A stretch of 64,000 nucleotides of DNA from NCBI GenBank assembly GCA_034412795.1, contig DAOUMD010000036.1:1-64000 (forward strand), read 5' to 3'. Below the pieces are notes generated by a model. That model saw only the letters and a list, made by a program, of their open reading frames with translations, did not search any database and was not told the origin of the DNA. Within the stretch, counting starts at the first letter, position 1; each line of letters starts with the position of its first letter. This document shows, one piece after another, positions 49,668 through 59,188 of this stretch. The stretch is from JAUVPY01 sp034412795 (GTDB lineage Bacteria; Chloroflexota; Anaerolineae; 4572-78; NAK82). The position numbers were made by a program, and so were the translations under genes.

Positions 49668-50996
49668 GTGTTGGCAGATAATGAAGTGCTAGAACTTCAA
49701 TTGGAAAACGGCCTCAAAGTGCTGCTCAAACCGGTGCACAGCGCGCCGGTGGCCAGCAATTGGATTTGGTACCGCGTCGGGGCGCGCAACGAATCCCCCG
49801 GCAAAACGGGTATCTCGCACTGGGCCGAGCATATGATGTTTAAAGGTACGCCGACTTTCCCCAAAGGCAGCATCATGCGCCAGGTGAATAAGAACGGCGG
49901 CATGCTAAACGGATTTACCTCGTTCGACTACACCGCTTATTTTGAGACTCTGCCCGCCGACCGTCTGGATCTGGGCTTGCGCATCGAAGCGGACCGTATG
50001 GCCAATTCAGTATTTGACCCGGAGGAAGTCAAATCCGAACGAACGGTGATTATCTCTGAGCGGGAGGGCAGCGAAAACTCCCCCAACTTCCTACTTCGTG
50101 AGGAACTGATGGCACTCGCCTTCCGCGCCCATCCGTATGGACACCAGGTCATCGGCTGGAAAGAGGATTTACGCCAGATCACCCACGATGACCTGTGGAC
50201 TCACTACAAGACTTATTATGGACCGCACAATGCAGTGTTGATCATCGTCGGCGATATTGATGTAACCGCCATCCGCACCCGAATCCAGGAACTGTTCACC
50301 CCCATCCCGGCCGGCCCGCCACCGCCTCCGGTGTCGGCCATCGAGCCAGCCCAGACGGGCGAGCGACGCGTCGTGGTGCGCCAGCAAGGGACGGCGCAAT
50401 ACTTTCAGGCAGCCTTTCACGTTCCCCAGGCCGGCCATCCCGATAACTTCGCGCTGATGATGCTCGATGCCTTGTTGACGGGTGCCAGCCCAATGACCTT
50501 TGGCGGCGGTTCTACCCCCACCCACCGCAGCGCGCGGCTTTACAAAGCGCTGGTGGAGACCGAGTTGGCCACCCGGGCCGGGTGCGGCTATAATCCCAGC
50601 ATCGATCCCGGCCTGTTCCACTTTTACGCCACGGTGCGCGAAGGTCGTTCGCTGGACGAAGTAGAAGCGGCCATGTGGGGCGAGATCAGACGCATTCAAG
50701 ACGAGTTGGTCAGCGAAGAGGAATTACTCAAGGCCCAAAAACAGGCCAAGGCACAGTTCGCCTACGCGTTGGAAAGCGTCACCAACCAGGCGCTTTGGTT
50801 AGGCTTGATGGATATGGTGGACAGCTACACCCGCTTCCACACCTTCCTGGATGACCTGGTCACCGTCAGTGCTACCGACGTGCAGCGTGTGGCACAGACG
50901 TATCTGGTTGAGACCAATCGTAGTGTCGGCTGGTTCGTGCCCACCGAAGATACGCAGCACGAAGTACGCAATACGGAGTATATAGCGAATGACTGA
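49668..50996 (+). CDS. M16 family zinc metallopeptidase (catalytic subunit)
   Basis: A 442-residue M16 peptidase. The inverted zinc motif HxxEH is present as HWAEHM near residue 45, within SHWAEHMMFKGTPTFPKGS. The second half has the usual structural repeat without a zinc site. No signal peptide is seen, so it is probably cytoplasmic. The start is GTG 49668 (TTG 49671 is possible) after GGAGG. It overlaps the next gene by 8 bp, and the two products probably form a heterodimeric peptidase like bacterial PqqL/M16B pairs or mitochondrial MPP. Confidence 0.93.
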   Translation: MLADNEVLELQLENGLKVLLKPVHSAPVASNWIWYRVGARNESPGKTGISHWAEHMMFKGTPTFPKGSIMRQVNKNGGMLNGFTSFDYTAYFETLPADRLDLGLRIEADRMANSVFDPEEVKSERTVIISEREGSENSPNFLLREELMALAFRAHPYGHQVIGWKEDLRQITHDDLWTHYKTYYGPHNAVLIIVGDIDVTAIRTRIQELFTPIPAGPPPPPVSAIEPAQTGERRVVVRQQGTAQYFQAAFHVPQAGHPDNFALMMLDALLTGASPMTFGGGSTPTHRSARLYKALVETELATRAGCGYNPSIDPGLFHFYATVREGRSLDEVEAAMWGEIRRIQDELVSEEELLKAQKQAKAQFAYALESVTNQALWLGLMDMVDSYTRFHTFLDDLVTVSATDVQRVAQTYLVETNRSVGWFVPTEDTQHEVRNTEYIAND

Positions 50997-52305
50997 TCAA
51001 ACCTTAGATGCCCCCATCGGCCCGCACACCATTCAACGCTTCACTCTGTCAAACGGGATCAAGTTGATTGTACACGAAAACCACGTCAGCCCCAGCGTCG
51101 TCGTGCGCGGTCATCTATGGGCGGGTGCCATCAACGATCCCCCGGAGAAAATGGGCCAGAGCAGTTTTACGGCATACGCCGTCAGGCGCGGCACTAGCAC
51201 TCGTAGCTTTCAGGAGATCAATGAGCTGATTGAATCGGTTGGCGCCAATGTCTTCGTCAGTGGGGGGCGGCATTTGACCAGCTTCGGCGGCAAGTCCCTG
51301 GCCGAGGACTTTGATCTGTTAGTGGACGTGTTATCTGACGTGCTCCTCAATCCCAACTTCCCCCAAAGTGAAATAGATAAAGTGCGGGGGCAAATCATCA
51401 CCAGCCTCAAGGAACTGGAGAATGACACCCGTGGTTTGGCCAGTCGGGAGTTCCGGGGTTTGCTTTACACGCTTGATCATCCCTATGGCCGACCAAGCAA
51501 CGGCACGCTGGAAAGTGTGCCCCTCATCCAGCGCGATGACCTGGAGAACTTCTACCGCACTTACTATCGCCCAGAAGGTGCAATGATCGTGGTGGTAGGC
51601 GACGTACAGGGCGATACGGTGCGCGATGCGCTGGAGCGCGCCATAGGCGGCTGGCAGCCTTCCGGAGATGCTCCCAGCTTTGAAATTCCGGAGACGCAAC
51701 CGCTGACCGAACGGCGACGTTACGTGCGCACCATGACCAATAAAACACAGGCCGATATTGTCCTGGGCACGGTCGGCCCAGCCCGTGCCGCCGAGGAATA
51801 CTATGCGGCCCGCCTGGGAGATGTGATTCTAGGACACCTGGGACTCATGGGGCGACTGGGCGAAACGGTACGCGACCGGCAGGGATTGGCCTACTACGCC
51901 TATTCCGGGCTGGAGGCCGGACTGGGGCGTGGGCCGTGGAGTGTCCGCGCTGGTATCAACCCCGCCAATGTAGATCAGGCAATCGATAGCATCCTGGCCG
52001 AAATCGCTCGCCTGCGCGACGAACCGGTGGACGACCAGGAACTGGAGGACGGGCAGGATTACCTGACCGGCAACCTCCCATTGCAATTGGAGACGAAGGA
52101 AGGCATCGCCAGCACCTTGCTCCACATGGAGCTGCACCAACTGGGCGACGACTACATCATCCGCTTCCCGGATCTGATGCGCGCCATTACCAAAGAGCAA
52201 ATCCAGGCGGCGGCCCAGAAATATCTTGATCCAGAGCATTACGCCCTGGCCATTGTCGGGCCTTATGAGGATCGGGGACTCAGGGAATCGGGAACTCAGG
52301 ACTGA
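50989..52305 (+). CDS. M16 peptidase-like non-catalytic subunit
   Basis: A 438-residue partner of the upstream peptidase with the same fold. The zinc motif is missing: the equivalent segment reads GQSSFTAYAVRRGT. The C-terminal substrate-binding blocks remain (RQGLAYYAYSGLEAGLG, the R/Y pair region). The ATG lies within the upstream gene, so translation is coupled. The last dozen residues (LRESGTQD) come from a GGGAATC short-repeat array. Confidence 0.92.
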   Translation: MTDQTLDAPIGPHTIQRFTLSNGIKLIVHENHVSPSVVVRGHLWAGAINDPPEKMGQSSFTAYAVRRGTSTRSFQEINELIESVGANVFVSGGRHLTSFGGKSLAEDFDLLVDVLSDVLLNPNFPQSEIDKVRGQIITSLKELENDTRGLASREFRGLLYTLDHPYGRPSNGTLESVPLIQRDDLENFYRTYYRPEGAMIVVVGDVQGDTVRDALERAIGGWQPSGDAPSFEIPETQPLTERRRYVRTMTNKTQADIVLGTVGPARAAEEYYAARLGDVILGHLGLMGRLGETVRDRQGLAYYAYSGLEAGLGRGPWSVRAGINPANVDQAIDSILAEIARLRDEPVDDQELEDGQDYLTGNLPLQLETKEGIASTLLHMELHQLGDDYIIRFPDLMRAITKEQIQAAAQKYLDPEHYALAIVGPYEDRGLRESGTQD

Positions 52306-52362
52306 GGCGGACGTATGTCACCTGATCCCCTGATTCCCTGATTCCCTAATTTCCTGACTCCG
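52267..52362. repeat. GGGAATC/GATTCCC head-to-head array
   Basis: GGGACTCAGGGAATCGGGAA units (52273-52300) run into the 3' end of the M16 subunit gene. Inverted CCCTGATTCCCTGATT units (52327-52355) follow in the gap before the PLP-enzyme gene. Confidence 0.8.
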
Positions 52363-52377
52363 AGGGAACAACGAACA

Positions 52378-53358
52378 ATGAACCTCAAACAACTTCCGCG
52401 TGTTTCGTTGGCACACCTGCCAACGCATATCGATGAATTGCCCCGTCTCAGCAAAGAACTGGGCGGGCCACGTCTGCTGGTAAAGCGGGATGACCAGACG
52501 GGCCTGGCCGCCGGTGGCAACAAAACTCGCAAGCTGGAATTCCTTATGGCCGAGGCGCTGGACCAAGGGGCCGACATGGTCATCACCGCCGGTGCCGCTC
52601 AGAGCAATCACTGCCGGCAGACCGCCGCAGCGGCGGCGCAAGTGGGGCTGGGCTGCACGCTGGTGCTGGGCGGCGAACCGCCCCCAACACCCACCGGTAA
52701 TCTACTGCTAGATCAACTGCTGGGCGCTCAAATCTGTTGGACTGGCCCCGACCGGCGCGGCGAGCGACTGGAGGAGATTGCCAACCAAGTGCGAGCGGAC
52801 GGCCATCAGCCCTACCTGGTCCCCTACGGCGGCTCCAACGCGGTCGGCGCGACGGGTTACGCGCTGGCCATGCAGGAGCTGAACCAGCAATTAGGGGAAC
52901 TTAAAGTGGATCGTATCGTCTTTGCCTCCAGTTCGGGCGGGACACAGGCCGGGATGGTGGTCGGCGCCCGGGCGACGAGCTTTGACGGGGAGATCATTGG
53001 TGTCAAAATAGACAAAGGAGAAGCTGGCGACGATCCGTACCCCCTTCACCTGACCAGGCTGGCGAATGAAACCGCCACCCACGTGGGCCTGGATGCGAAG
53101 TTCACCCCCGACGATTTCCTCTTAGCTGAGGATTACCTGGGCGGTGGTTATGGTGTGGTCGGTGAGCTGGAACGGGAGGCGATCCGGCTTACTGCTCGCC
53201 TTGAAGGGCTAATTCTCGATCCGGTTTACACCGGGCGCGCAATGGGCGGTCTGATAGATATGATTCGGCGCGGCCTCATCGACCCAGACGAAACCGTGCT
53301 TTTCTGGCATACGGGAGGTATGCCAGCCGTATTTTATTACGTCAATGCGTTGGTTTGA
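52378..53358 (+). CDS. PLP-dependent deaminase/desulfhydrase (D-cysteine desulfhydrase/ACC deaminase family)
   Basis: A 326-residue fold-type II PLP enzyme. The cofactor Lys is in AGGNKTRKLEF. AGAAQSNHCRQTAAAAA is the conserved substrate loop, and LFWHTGGMPA closes the C-terminus. Relatives are D-cysteine desulfhydrase and 1-aminocyclopropane-1-carboxylate deaminase; the former is more common in such genomes. It overlaps the following membrane-protein gene by 14 bp. Confidence 0.9.
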   Translation: MNLKQLPRVSLAHLPTHIDELPRLSKELGGPRLLVKRDDQTGLAAGGNKTRKLEFLMAEALDQGADMVITAGAAQSNHCRQTAAAAAQVGLGCTLVLGGEPPPTPTGNLLLDQLLGAQICWTGPDRRGERLEEIANQVRADGHQPYLVPYGGSNAVGATGYALAMQELNQQLGELKVDRIVFASSSGGTQAGMVVGARATSFDGEIIGVKIDKGEAGDDPYPLHLTRLANETATHVGLDAKFTPDDFLLAEDYLGGGYGVVGELEREAIRLTARLEGLILDPVYTGRAMGGLIDMIRRGLIDPDETVLFWHTGGMPAVFYYVNALV

Positions 53359-54829
53359 TCGCCTCTCTCCCAGCTTGATACTGGTCGTCATTATCTCCGT
53401 TTATCTTCTAATCGGCGTGCTTTACGCAGTCTTTACCCCGGCCTGGCAGGCGCCTGACGAACCGGCCCACTACAATTACGTGCGCTACCTGGCCGAAACG
53501 GGCCGCTTTCCAGTGCTGCACTACGGTGACTATCCCCACGCCTACCTGGAGCAGATCAAGGCGGCTCACTTCCCGCCGGAGTTGTCGATAGAACCCATCC
53601 GCTACGAGTTTTGGCAGCCCCCTCTGTATTATATGCTGGCGACGCCCATCTACCGGCTGTTTGATGGAGCCCTGGTGCCTTTACGACTGCTGTCGGTGCT
53701 GTTTGGAGCGGGCGTAGTGATTATGGCCTATGCTATCGCCCTGGCCATTCGACCGGGCGATACGACGCTGGCTTTGGGAGCAGCCGCGTTCGTCGCCTTT
53801 GTACCTATGCACCTGACGATGATGGCCTCGGTCAACAATGACGCGCTGGCCGAGTTACTCTTGGCAACAATAGCGTTGCTCCTGATCCTATTGGTGCGCC
53901 CGCAGGCTGGTCAGGATCGGGCATCGCCTCGGATCTCTTTCCTTGTTATTACCGGCATACTGCTCGGATTAGGGCTGGTGACCAAAGCTACGGTCTACGT
54001 GGCGATCCCGCTGGCACTGGTTGCCCTCTTGCTGTCGGGACGCCGTCCGGTGCCCTTCGCCCAATGTGCGCTGGCGCTCTTCGTGCCTGCGCTTATGATT
54101 GCCATCCCCTGGTACATCCGCAACATCGCCGTCTATGGCTGGCCTGACCTGCTGGGCACCATCAATCACGACGCCGTCGTCGTCGGTCAGCTCCGTACTG
54201 CCGATTACCTATCCGCCATCGGGTGGGTGGCATATTTGAAGGACTTTCTCACCATCACGTTCCACAGCTTCTGGGGACAGTTCGGGTGGATGGCGGTGCC
54301 TATGGACCGACGGGTTTACCTGGCGTTGGGATTGCTCTCGGCGCTCATGGTCGTGGGCTTTGCGCTATTTGTGTGGCGGCGAAAAGGATGGAAGACGGGA
54401 AGGTGGGAAGGTTGGAAGGTTGAAAGTGTAATCGTAATTGCCCTATGGTTGCTTCTCACCAGCCTGGTGTATCTCTACTATAACATCTCGTTGGTGCAAT
54501 TCCAGGGACGATACCTGTTTCCGATGTTGATACCTGTCGGCCTATTGGCAATCGTGGGGCTGCGCGAAATTCTGTCCAAGCGATGGGTATGGATTGCAGC
54601 GGCTATATGTGGCGTCGCCGCAATTATGATCGTCATCAGCGGCGCATTGGGCGGCGACCTGGACAAATGGGGGATATTCATTGCCGGGGGCGCATCGCTG
54701 GTGCTGGTCGTGCGCCGCTGGCTGCCGGCCGGCCTCGACGGCTGGATACTGGCCATCCCGCTGGCCGGGCTGGCGGGGTTGTCGGTTTACAGCCTGTTTG
54801 TCCTCGTTGTGCCATATTTGAGCCCGTAA
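53345..54829 (+). CDS. GT-C fold glycosyltransferase-like membrane protein
   Basis: A 494-residue protein with about twelve hydrophobic segments. The first extracytoplasmic loop has APDEPAHYNYVRYL, an acidic-pair motif typical of GT-C (ArnT/PMT-like) transferases. YEFWQPPLYYMLATPIY is a second family block. It would use a polyprenyl-phosphate sugar at the outer face. A Lys/Gly/Trp-rich insert at about 349-360 (KTGRWEGWKVES) is encoded by a short-repeat array (54390-54425). Sugar and acceptor are unknown. Confidence 0.82.
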   Translation: MRWFDRLSPSLILVVIISVYLLIGVLYAVFTPAWQAPDEPAHYNYVRYLAETGRFPVLHYGDYPHAYLEQIKAAHFPPELSIEPIRYEFWQPPLYYMLATPIYRLFDGALVPLRLLSVLFGAGVVIMAYAIALAIRPGDTTLALGAAAFVAFVPMHLTMMASVNNDALAELLLATIALLLILLVRPQAGQDRASPRISFLVITGILLGLGLVTKATVYVAIPLALVALLLSGRRPVPFAQCALALFVPALMIAIPWYIRNIAVYGWPDLLGTINHDAVVVGQLRTADYLSAIGWVAYLKDFLTITFHSFWGQFGWMAVPMDRRVYLALGLLSALMVVGFALFVWRRKGWKTGRWEGWKVESVIVIALWLLLTSLVYLYYNISLVQFQGRYLFPMLIPVGLLAIVGLREILSKRWVWIAAAICGVAAIMIVISGALGGDLDKWGIFIAGGASLVLVVRRWLPAGLDGWILAIPLAGLAGLSVYSLFVLVVPYLSP

Positions 54830-54841
54830 GGAGGTGTGAGA

Positions 54842-55153
54842 ATGGGCTTTCTGGATTCAATAAAATCGTTGCTGGGTGGAGGCGAAGAGCAAGACAAGAC
54901 GGGTTATTATGTTCATGTGCGCTGCCAGCGCTGTGGTGAGGCCATAAAAACCCGTATTGATATGCGCAATGACTTGAGCCGCCTTGAAGAGGGAGGTTTC
55001 GTAGTCCACAAAACGTTGGTCGGCAGCCAGCGCTGCTTTGAGCGCGTTGAGGTAACACTAACCTTCGACGAAAATCGCAAACTGGTCGATCGCGAAATCG
55101 TGCGCGGTGAATTCATCACCCGCGAGGAGTTCGAAGAGGCCGGTCATAGCTGA
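54842..55153 (+). CDS. Small CxxC protein of unknown function
   Basis: A 103-residue soluble protein starting MGFLDSIKSLLGGG. A single CQRC pair lies near residue 29 in HVRCQRCGEAIKTRID. FVVHKTLVGSQRCFERVEVTLTF is the best defined later block. One zinc knuckle could form between two chains. The ATG at 54842 has AAGGAGG upstream. Its 3' end overlaps the convergent nitrilase gene by 38 bp. I do not recognise a characterised family. Confidence 0.75.
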   Translation: MGFLDSIKSLLGGGEEQDKTGYYVHVRCQRCGEAIKTRIDMRNDLSRLEEGGFVVHKTLVGSQRCFERVEVTLTFDENRKLVDREIVRGEFITREEFEEAGHS

Positions 55154-55892
55154 AACGGCGCCGCATCTCGTGGAAGGCGTCCAGGTCCAGGTCTACGACC
55201 CACATATCTTCTTCGTCACCCATAGCCAGAATGCACTCCACCGGACCGGGTACGCTTCCGGCCGTCAAGGTGGGTTGCACCACAGTGCTGCCCCCGAGAT
55301 ACTCCCGTCCAAAGAAGTGCCCCAATTGGCCTACGGCTACGACGGGCACCAGGTGTTCTAATGAACGCGTGTAGATTACGGCCCGCACCGTCTCCAAATA
55401 GTCGGGGCTGTCGGCTGCAAACTGCGCGATGAGGAATTGCGCCCCTTGCTGCACCGCGGCGTGTACCAGGTCGGCGCGTATGAGATCGAAGCCAGCCAAT
55501 ATCCCCACTCCGATGCCCTCGTCCAATTCTGCCCACAACTGACCACGCCCGGCCCGGTACCAGAGTTGTTCCCCGGGGTAAAGGCAGGTCTTATCAATGC
55601 TGGCAATGATATGCCCGGCCCGGTTGATGACAAAACTGGTGAGGTAACTGCCATCGCCGGGGCGCAGGTCGCGGGTGATACCCCCCACCACGTTGATGCG
55701 GGCCAGCCGTGCCGTCTCTTGAATGGCGAGCAAGGCAGAATTGGGCATCGGTTCTGGGGGAAGCTTGCCCAGGAAATATTCGGGGAAGCAAATCACATCC
55801 ACCTCGTCGGCTGCGTGGGCAATGGCCTCGAGGACACCATCGAGGTGCTGAGAATCCTCCTGGACCCGAAGCTGCGAAACGGCAATTTTCAT
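55116..55892 (-). CDS. Carbon-nitrogen hydrolase homologue lacking the catalytic Cys
   Basis: A 258-residue nitrilase-superfamily protein. The catalytic Glu is in VICFPEYFLG and the Lys in SIDKTCLYPGEQL. The segment that normally carries the nucleophile (CYD/CFD) reads GVGILAGFDLIRAD, with Gly at the Cys position. The amidase reaction should therefore be lost, and the protein may bind ligands or regulate. The ATG at 55892 is preferred over the upstream start. It is convergent with the small CxxC gene. Confidence 0.85.
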   Translation of the reverse strand: MKIAVSQLRVQEDSQHLDGVLEAIAHAADEVDVICFPEYFLGKLPPEPMPNSALLAIQETARLARINVVGGITRDLRPGDGSYLTSFVINRAGHIIASIDKTCLYPGEQLWYRAGRGQLWAELDEGIGVGILAGFDLIRADLVHAAVQQGAQFLIAQFAADSPDYLETVRAVIYTRSLEHLVPVVAVGQLGHFFGREYLGGSTVVQPTLTAGSVPGPVECILAMGDEEDMWVVDLDLDAFHEMRRRFSYDRPLRTPRG

Positions 55893-55908
55893 CCCAGGCA
55901 CCCCCAAG

Positions 55909-56826
55909 TCACTTCCGGCGCGAATCTTTGCCGTTCAAAAGCCTGGTCACGCGCTGGCGCCGCGTGTATGCGGCGTTCAATTCACCGCAAAAGAGCACAA
56001 TACAACCACTCAGATAAGCCCATATCAAAAAGGCAGCAATAGCGGCCACGGACCCATATATTACGTTAAACAATGGCAGATGCGACAGGTATACGGTGAA
56101 GAGAGCTTTGGCCACCTCCCACAACACCGAGGCCAATATTGCGCCAGGAAGCATCTCACGCCACCTCAGTTGAGCCGAGGGCAGACTCCAATAGATCAGG
56201 CTGAAGAACAACGTGTTGAGCACCAGGATAATCACCAACGAGATAATCTGCGTAAACCAGCCGATGCCATTCAGAAAATTCAGTCGATTGAGCAGACTCC
56301 ACGTCGTAGACAAGAGTAGCGAAACGGCAATCAGGATGAGTGCCATAATGGCTATAAGCAAAGCCAGCAAGCGGCGCCGTATCCACAATCGGCCTTTTTG
56401 CTTAATGTGCCAGGCCCGGTCTAACAAGCGACCAGTGACGGCAAAAATACCGGAACCGGACCAGATAAGGACAAGAAGCGCGATGATGCGCAATAGGGTC
56501 AATTGCCCTTCCAGCGGTGCGTATCTTATCTGCAAGAATTGAGTAACGCCGGGCAGGTAATGGTTCAGGAAGGCGCGATATTGTGTCATGGCCTCGGCCG
56601 GGCGCAGGAGACGACGAGAAACAGCCAGGAGCAAGATCGAAAAGGGGAACAAAGAGAGGAAGGCATAGTAAGAGATTGCGGCGGCTGACATGAATCCTTC
56701 GTGCTCAGCAAACCCAACCGCCGCCCGATAGAGAATCTGTGGCCATCCTTCAGTTCTATCGTTCGCCTGTTCCCAGAGGCGCTTGGTGCGTCGCGTCCAC
56801 TGCTTGGAAACAGATACCCTGGACAT
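55909..56826 (-). CDS. YihY/BrkB family inner-membrane protein
   Basis: A 305-residue protein with about six to seven hydrophobic segments. Diagnostic stretches are AISYYAFLSLFPFSILLLAV near residue 45, LYWSLPSAQLRWREMLPGAILASVLWEVAKALF, and the C-terminal VYGSVAAIAAFLIWAYLSG. The family was once labelled RNase BN, but this is no longer accepted, and its role is unclear. The ATG at 56826 has GGTGAGG upstream. Confidence 0.93.
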   Translation of the reverse strand: MSRVSVSKQWTRRTKRLWEQANDRTEGWPQILYRAAVGFAEHEGFMSAAAISYYAFLSLFPFSILLLAVSRRLLRPAEAMTQYRAFLNHYLPGVTQFLQIRYAPLEGQLTLLRIIALLVLIWSGSGIFAVTGRLLDRAWHIKQKGRLWIRRRLLALLIAIMALILIAVSLLLSTTWSLLNRLNFLNGIGWFTQIISLVIILVLNTLFFSLIYWSLPSAQLRWREMLPGAILASVLWEVAKALFTVYLSHLPLFNVIYGSVAAIAAFLIWAYLSGCIVLFCGELNAAYTRRQRVTRLLNGKDSRRK

Positions 56827-56907
56827 ATTTTTCCTCACCAGTTGTCTCTATCCCCCCTCGTGCATGTAGAGCACTCGGTATTTCAAGGCACCCACAAAGG
56901 GATGCCC

Positions 56908-57864
56908 CTACCCCCGTTCCTCGCGCATATAGGGCAGGCCTAACGCCGCCGGCGCGCCGACCCGCTTGCCGAAACCTTCCCACAAGCTAATTAACACCAA
57001 CACAACGATGGTGAATACATAGGGGAGCATGTTTAGAAACGCGGGGGGGATCGTGGTGCCGGCTGCCTGTAGACGAAACTGGACGGCATTCACACCGCCA
57101 AAGAGCAAAGCCCCCACGACGGCCCGCGCCGGGTCCCAGGTGGCGAAGATGACCAGGGCGATGGCAATCCAACCTCGCCCGCCGGTGAGGTTTTCGGTCC
57201 AGCCGGGTGTGTAGGCCAGCGATAGGTGTGCCCCGCCCAATCCCACCAACATGCCGCCAGCCATAGTGTACAGATAGCGGAGGCCGAGCACGCTCACCCC
57301 CACCGCGTCAGCCGTCTGAGGGCTCTCGCCGATGGAGCGCAGGTGCAGACCGGGACGAGTCTTATAAAGATAATAGGAGGCCAACGGCACGAAGATGTAC
57401 ATTAGATAGGTCAGCACGTCCTGGTTGAAGATGGACGGGCCGACGACGGGCAGCTCGCTCAGGCCGGGAATAGGCACTCTCTGGAAGCGCGGGCCTACTT
57501 GTCCCACCAGTGGCGTCCCGCCGGGACCCAGCCGCTGCCCCAGGAAGCTGGCCAGCCCCGAGCCAAAGATGGTCAGCGCCAGGCCGGAGACTGTCTGATC
57601 AGCACGCAAGGTGATGGTCAAGAAAGCATGGATCAGTGCCAGTAATCCAGCGACGATCATAGCCGCCGCCACACCGGCCCACGCGCTCCCCGTATGAAAA
57701 GCAGCGGCGAAAGCGGTCACAGCACCCATGATCATCATGCCTTCCACGCCCAAGTTGAGAATGCCGGATCGCTCGGTGTAGATCTCGCCTATGGTCGCAT
57801 ACACCAGCGACGTGCCGGCCCGGATGGCGATGGTCAGAATCGAAACAAAAAGGGCTACGTCCAT
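56908..57864 (-). CDS. BMP-type ABC transporter permease 2 (NupQ-like)
   Basis: A 318-residue permease of the branched-chain/nucleoside type. About eight hydrophobic segments are visible. GEIYTERSGILNLGVEGMMIMGA is the N-terminal family signature, and ESPQTADAVGVSVLGLRYLY matches the ATPase-docking loop. With its partner and the ATPase it forms a nucleoside or related importer. It lies 23 bp after the first permease gene. That gap contains GCTACYTG repeats. Confidence 0.94.
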   Translation of the reverse strand: MDVALFVSILTIAIRAGTSLVYATIGEIYTERSGILNLGVEGMMIMGAVTAFAAAFHTGSAWAGVAAAMIVAGLLALIHAFLTITLRADQTVSGLALTIFGSGLASFLGQRLGPGGTPLVGQVGPRFQRVPIPGLSELPVVGPSIFNQDVLTYLMYIFVPLASYYLYKTRPGLHLRSIGESPQTADAVGVSVLGLRYLYTMAGGMLVGLGGAHLSLAYTPGWTENLTGGRGWIAIALVIFATWDPARAVVGALLFGGVNAVQFRLQAAGTTIPPAFLNMLPYVFTIVVLVLISLWEGFGKRVGAPAALGLPYMREERG

Positions 57865-57887
57865 AATACACCTGCACCTGTTACCCG

Positions 57888-59027
57888 CTACTTGCTACCT
57901 GCTATCTGTGCCGGTTGGGGGCTGGGCGTCGAGCGCCTCACCATTCTGAGCCGGTATCGGGTGAAAATGTCACCGCCGAGCATAAAGAATAGGATAGCGC
58001 CTTGCAGCACGAGTGCCATTGAGGCAGGCAAGCCCATCACTATTTGTATCTGGTCTCCTCCTACCAGCAGTGCCGCCAATAGAATCGAAACCAGGATAAC
58101 GCCCCAGGGGTTAAGTTTGGCCAGCCAGGCGACGATAATCGCGGTGAATCCATAGCCCACGGCCAACCCTTGTTGCAACCGGTGCGAGATGCCCGCCACT
58201 TCGGACATTCCGGCCAGGCCAGCCAGCCCACCCGAGAGAAGCATCACCAGGATGATGTTGCGAGCGATACTGATACCCGCATAACGGGCCGCTACCTGGT
58301 TTTCGCCGATAAGCCGGATTTCGTAGCCCCAACGGGTGCGGTCTAGCACCAACCAGATGAAGGCCGCAGCGATCAGGGCAAGGATCAATCCCCAATGTAA
58401 GCGCCCGGTCAAGCGAGGCAACCAGGCGTATTCGGGAAACTGGGCGGTGCCCGGAAAACCATAACCCTGGGGGTCCTTCCAGGGACCGTAATACAGGTGC
58501 TGGACCCAGAGAATGGCAATGTAGTTTAACATCAAGGTGGTGATGATCTCGTTTACCCTCAAGTAAGCCTTGAGCATGGCCGGGATCAACCCCCAAAGCG
58601 CCCCCCCCAGCATGCCAGCGACGACCATCAGCGGCAGGTAAGCCCAGGGTGGGATGAATGGAAACAGAGTTGGGGCCCAGAGGGCGACTGCGCCGGCTGC
58701 AAAGCCGCCCATCACCAGTTGTCCCTCGGCGCCGATGTTCCAGAAGAGCATGCGGAAAGCGATGGAGACCCCCAGCCCGGTCAGCATAAGGGGAGTGGCC
58801 TTTACCAGCGTCTCGGTCAGGCTGTAGAACTCTCCCTGGCGCCATTGCTCCGGTGTGCCGAAGGCCCCTTCCAGCATAGCCCGGTAGGTCTGCAAGGGAT
58901 CGGCCCCGGCCAACACCAGCAGTACCGCCCCAAATAACAAAGCCAGCACAAACGACGCCACCGGCACCAAATAGGAAATTGTCTTCGAAGGTTCCAGTCG
59001 TTTCTCAAGCTTTAGTGAAAAAGGCAT
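57888..59027 (-). CDS. BMP-type ABC transporter permease 1 (NupP-like)
   Basis: A 379-residue permease. The PLMLTGLGVSIAFRMLFWNIGAEGQ segment and the loop GENQVAARYAGISIARN are typical of the NupP/YufP subunit. About ten hydrophobic segments. It partners the NupQ-like protein and the double ATPase. The C-terminal tail is encoded within the short repeats of the gap that follows. Confidence 0.94.
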   Translation of the reverse strand: MPFSLKLEKRLEPSKTISYLVPVASFVLALLFGAVLLVLAGADPLQTYRAMLEGAFGTPEQWRQGEFYSLTETLVKATPLMLTGLGVSIAFRMLFWNIGAEGQLVMGGFAAGAVALWAPTLFPFIPPWAYLPLMVVAGMLGGALWGLIPAMLKAYLRVNEIITTLMLNYIAILWVQHLYYGPWKDPQGYGFPGTAQFPEYAWLPRLTGRLHWGLILALIAAAFIWLVLDRTRWGYEIRLIGENQVAARYAGISIARNIILVMLLSGGLAGLAGMSEVAGISHRLQQGLAVGYGFTAIIVAWLAKLNPWGVILVSILLAALLVGGDQIQIVMGLPASMALVLQGAILFFMLGGDIFTRYRLRMVRRSTPSPQPAQIAGSK

Positions 59028-59061
59028 CGCCCACTCCTAAACCAACTTCTTCTTGCCGAGA

Positions 59062-59188
59062 TTAGGGGATTGGGGGATTGATCTAAATGCTTCTCGAGTC
59101 CCTTCGGCATCTCCCGTCTCCTTTGCCGGGGTAAGCGGATTTGGGGAAAAACCTGACTGATATGAAATCTCCTAATCCCCAAATCCCG
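59062..59188. repeat. GATTGGGG-type short repeats, head to head
   Basis: GATTAGGGGATTGGGGGATT (59060-59079) and the inverted AATCTCCTAATCCCCAAATC (59164-59183) border the gap between the ATPase and permease genes. The right array forms the last codons of the ATPase. Confidence 0.7.
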
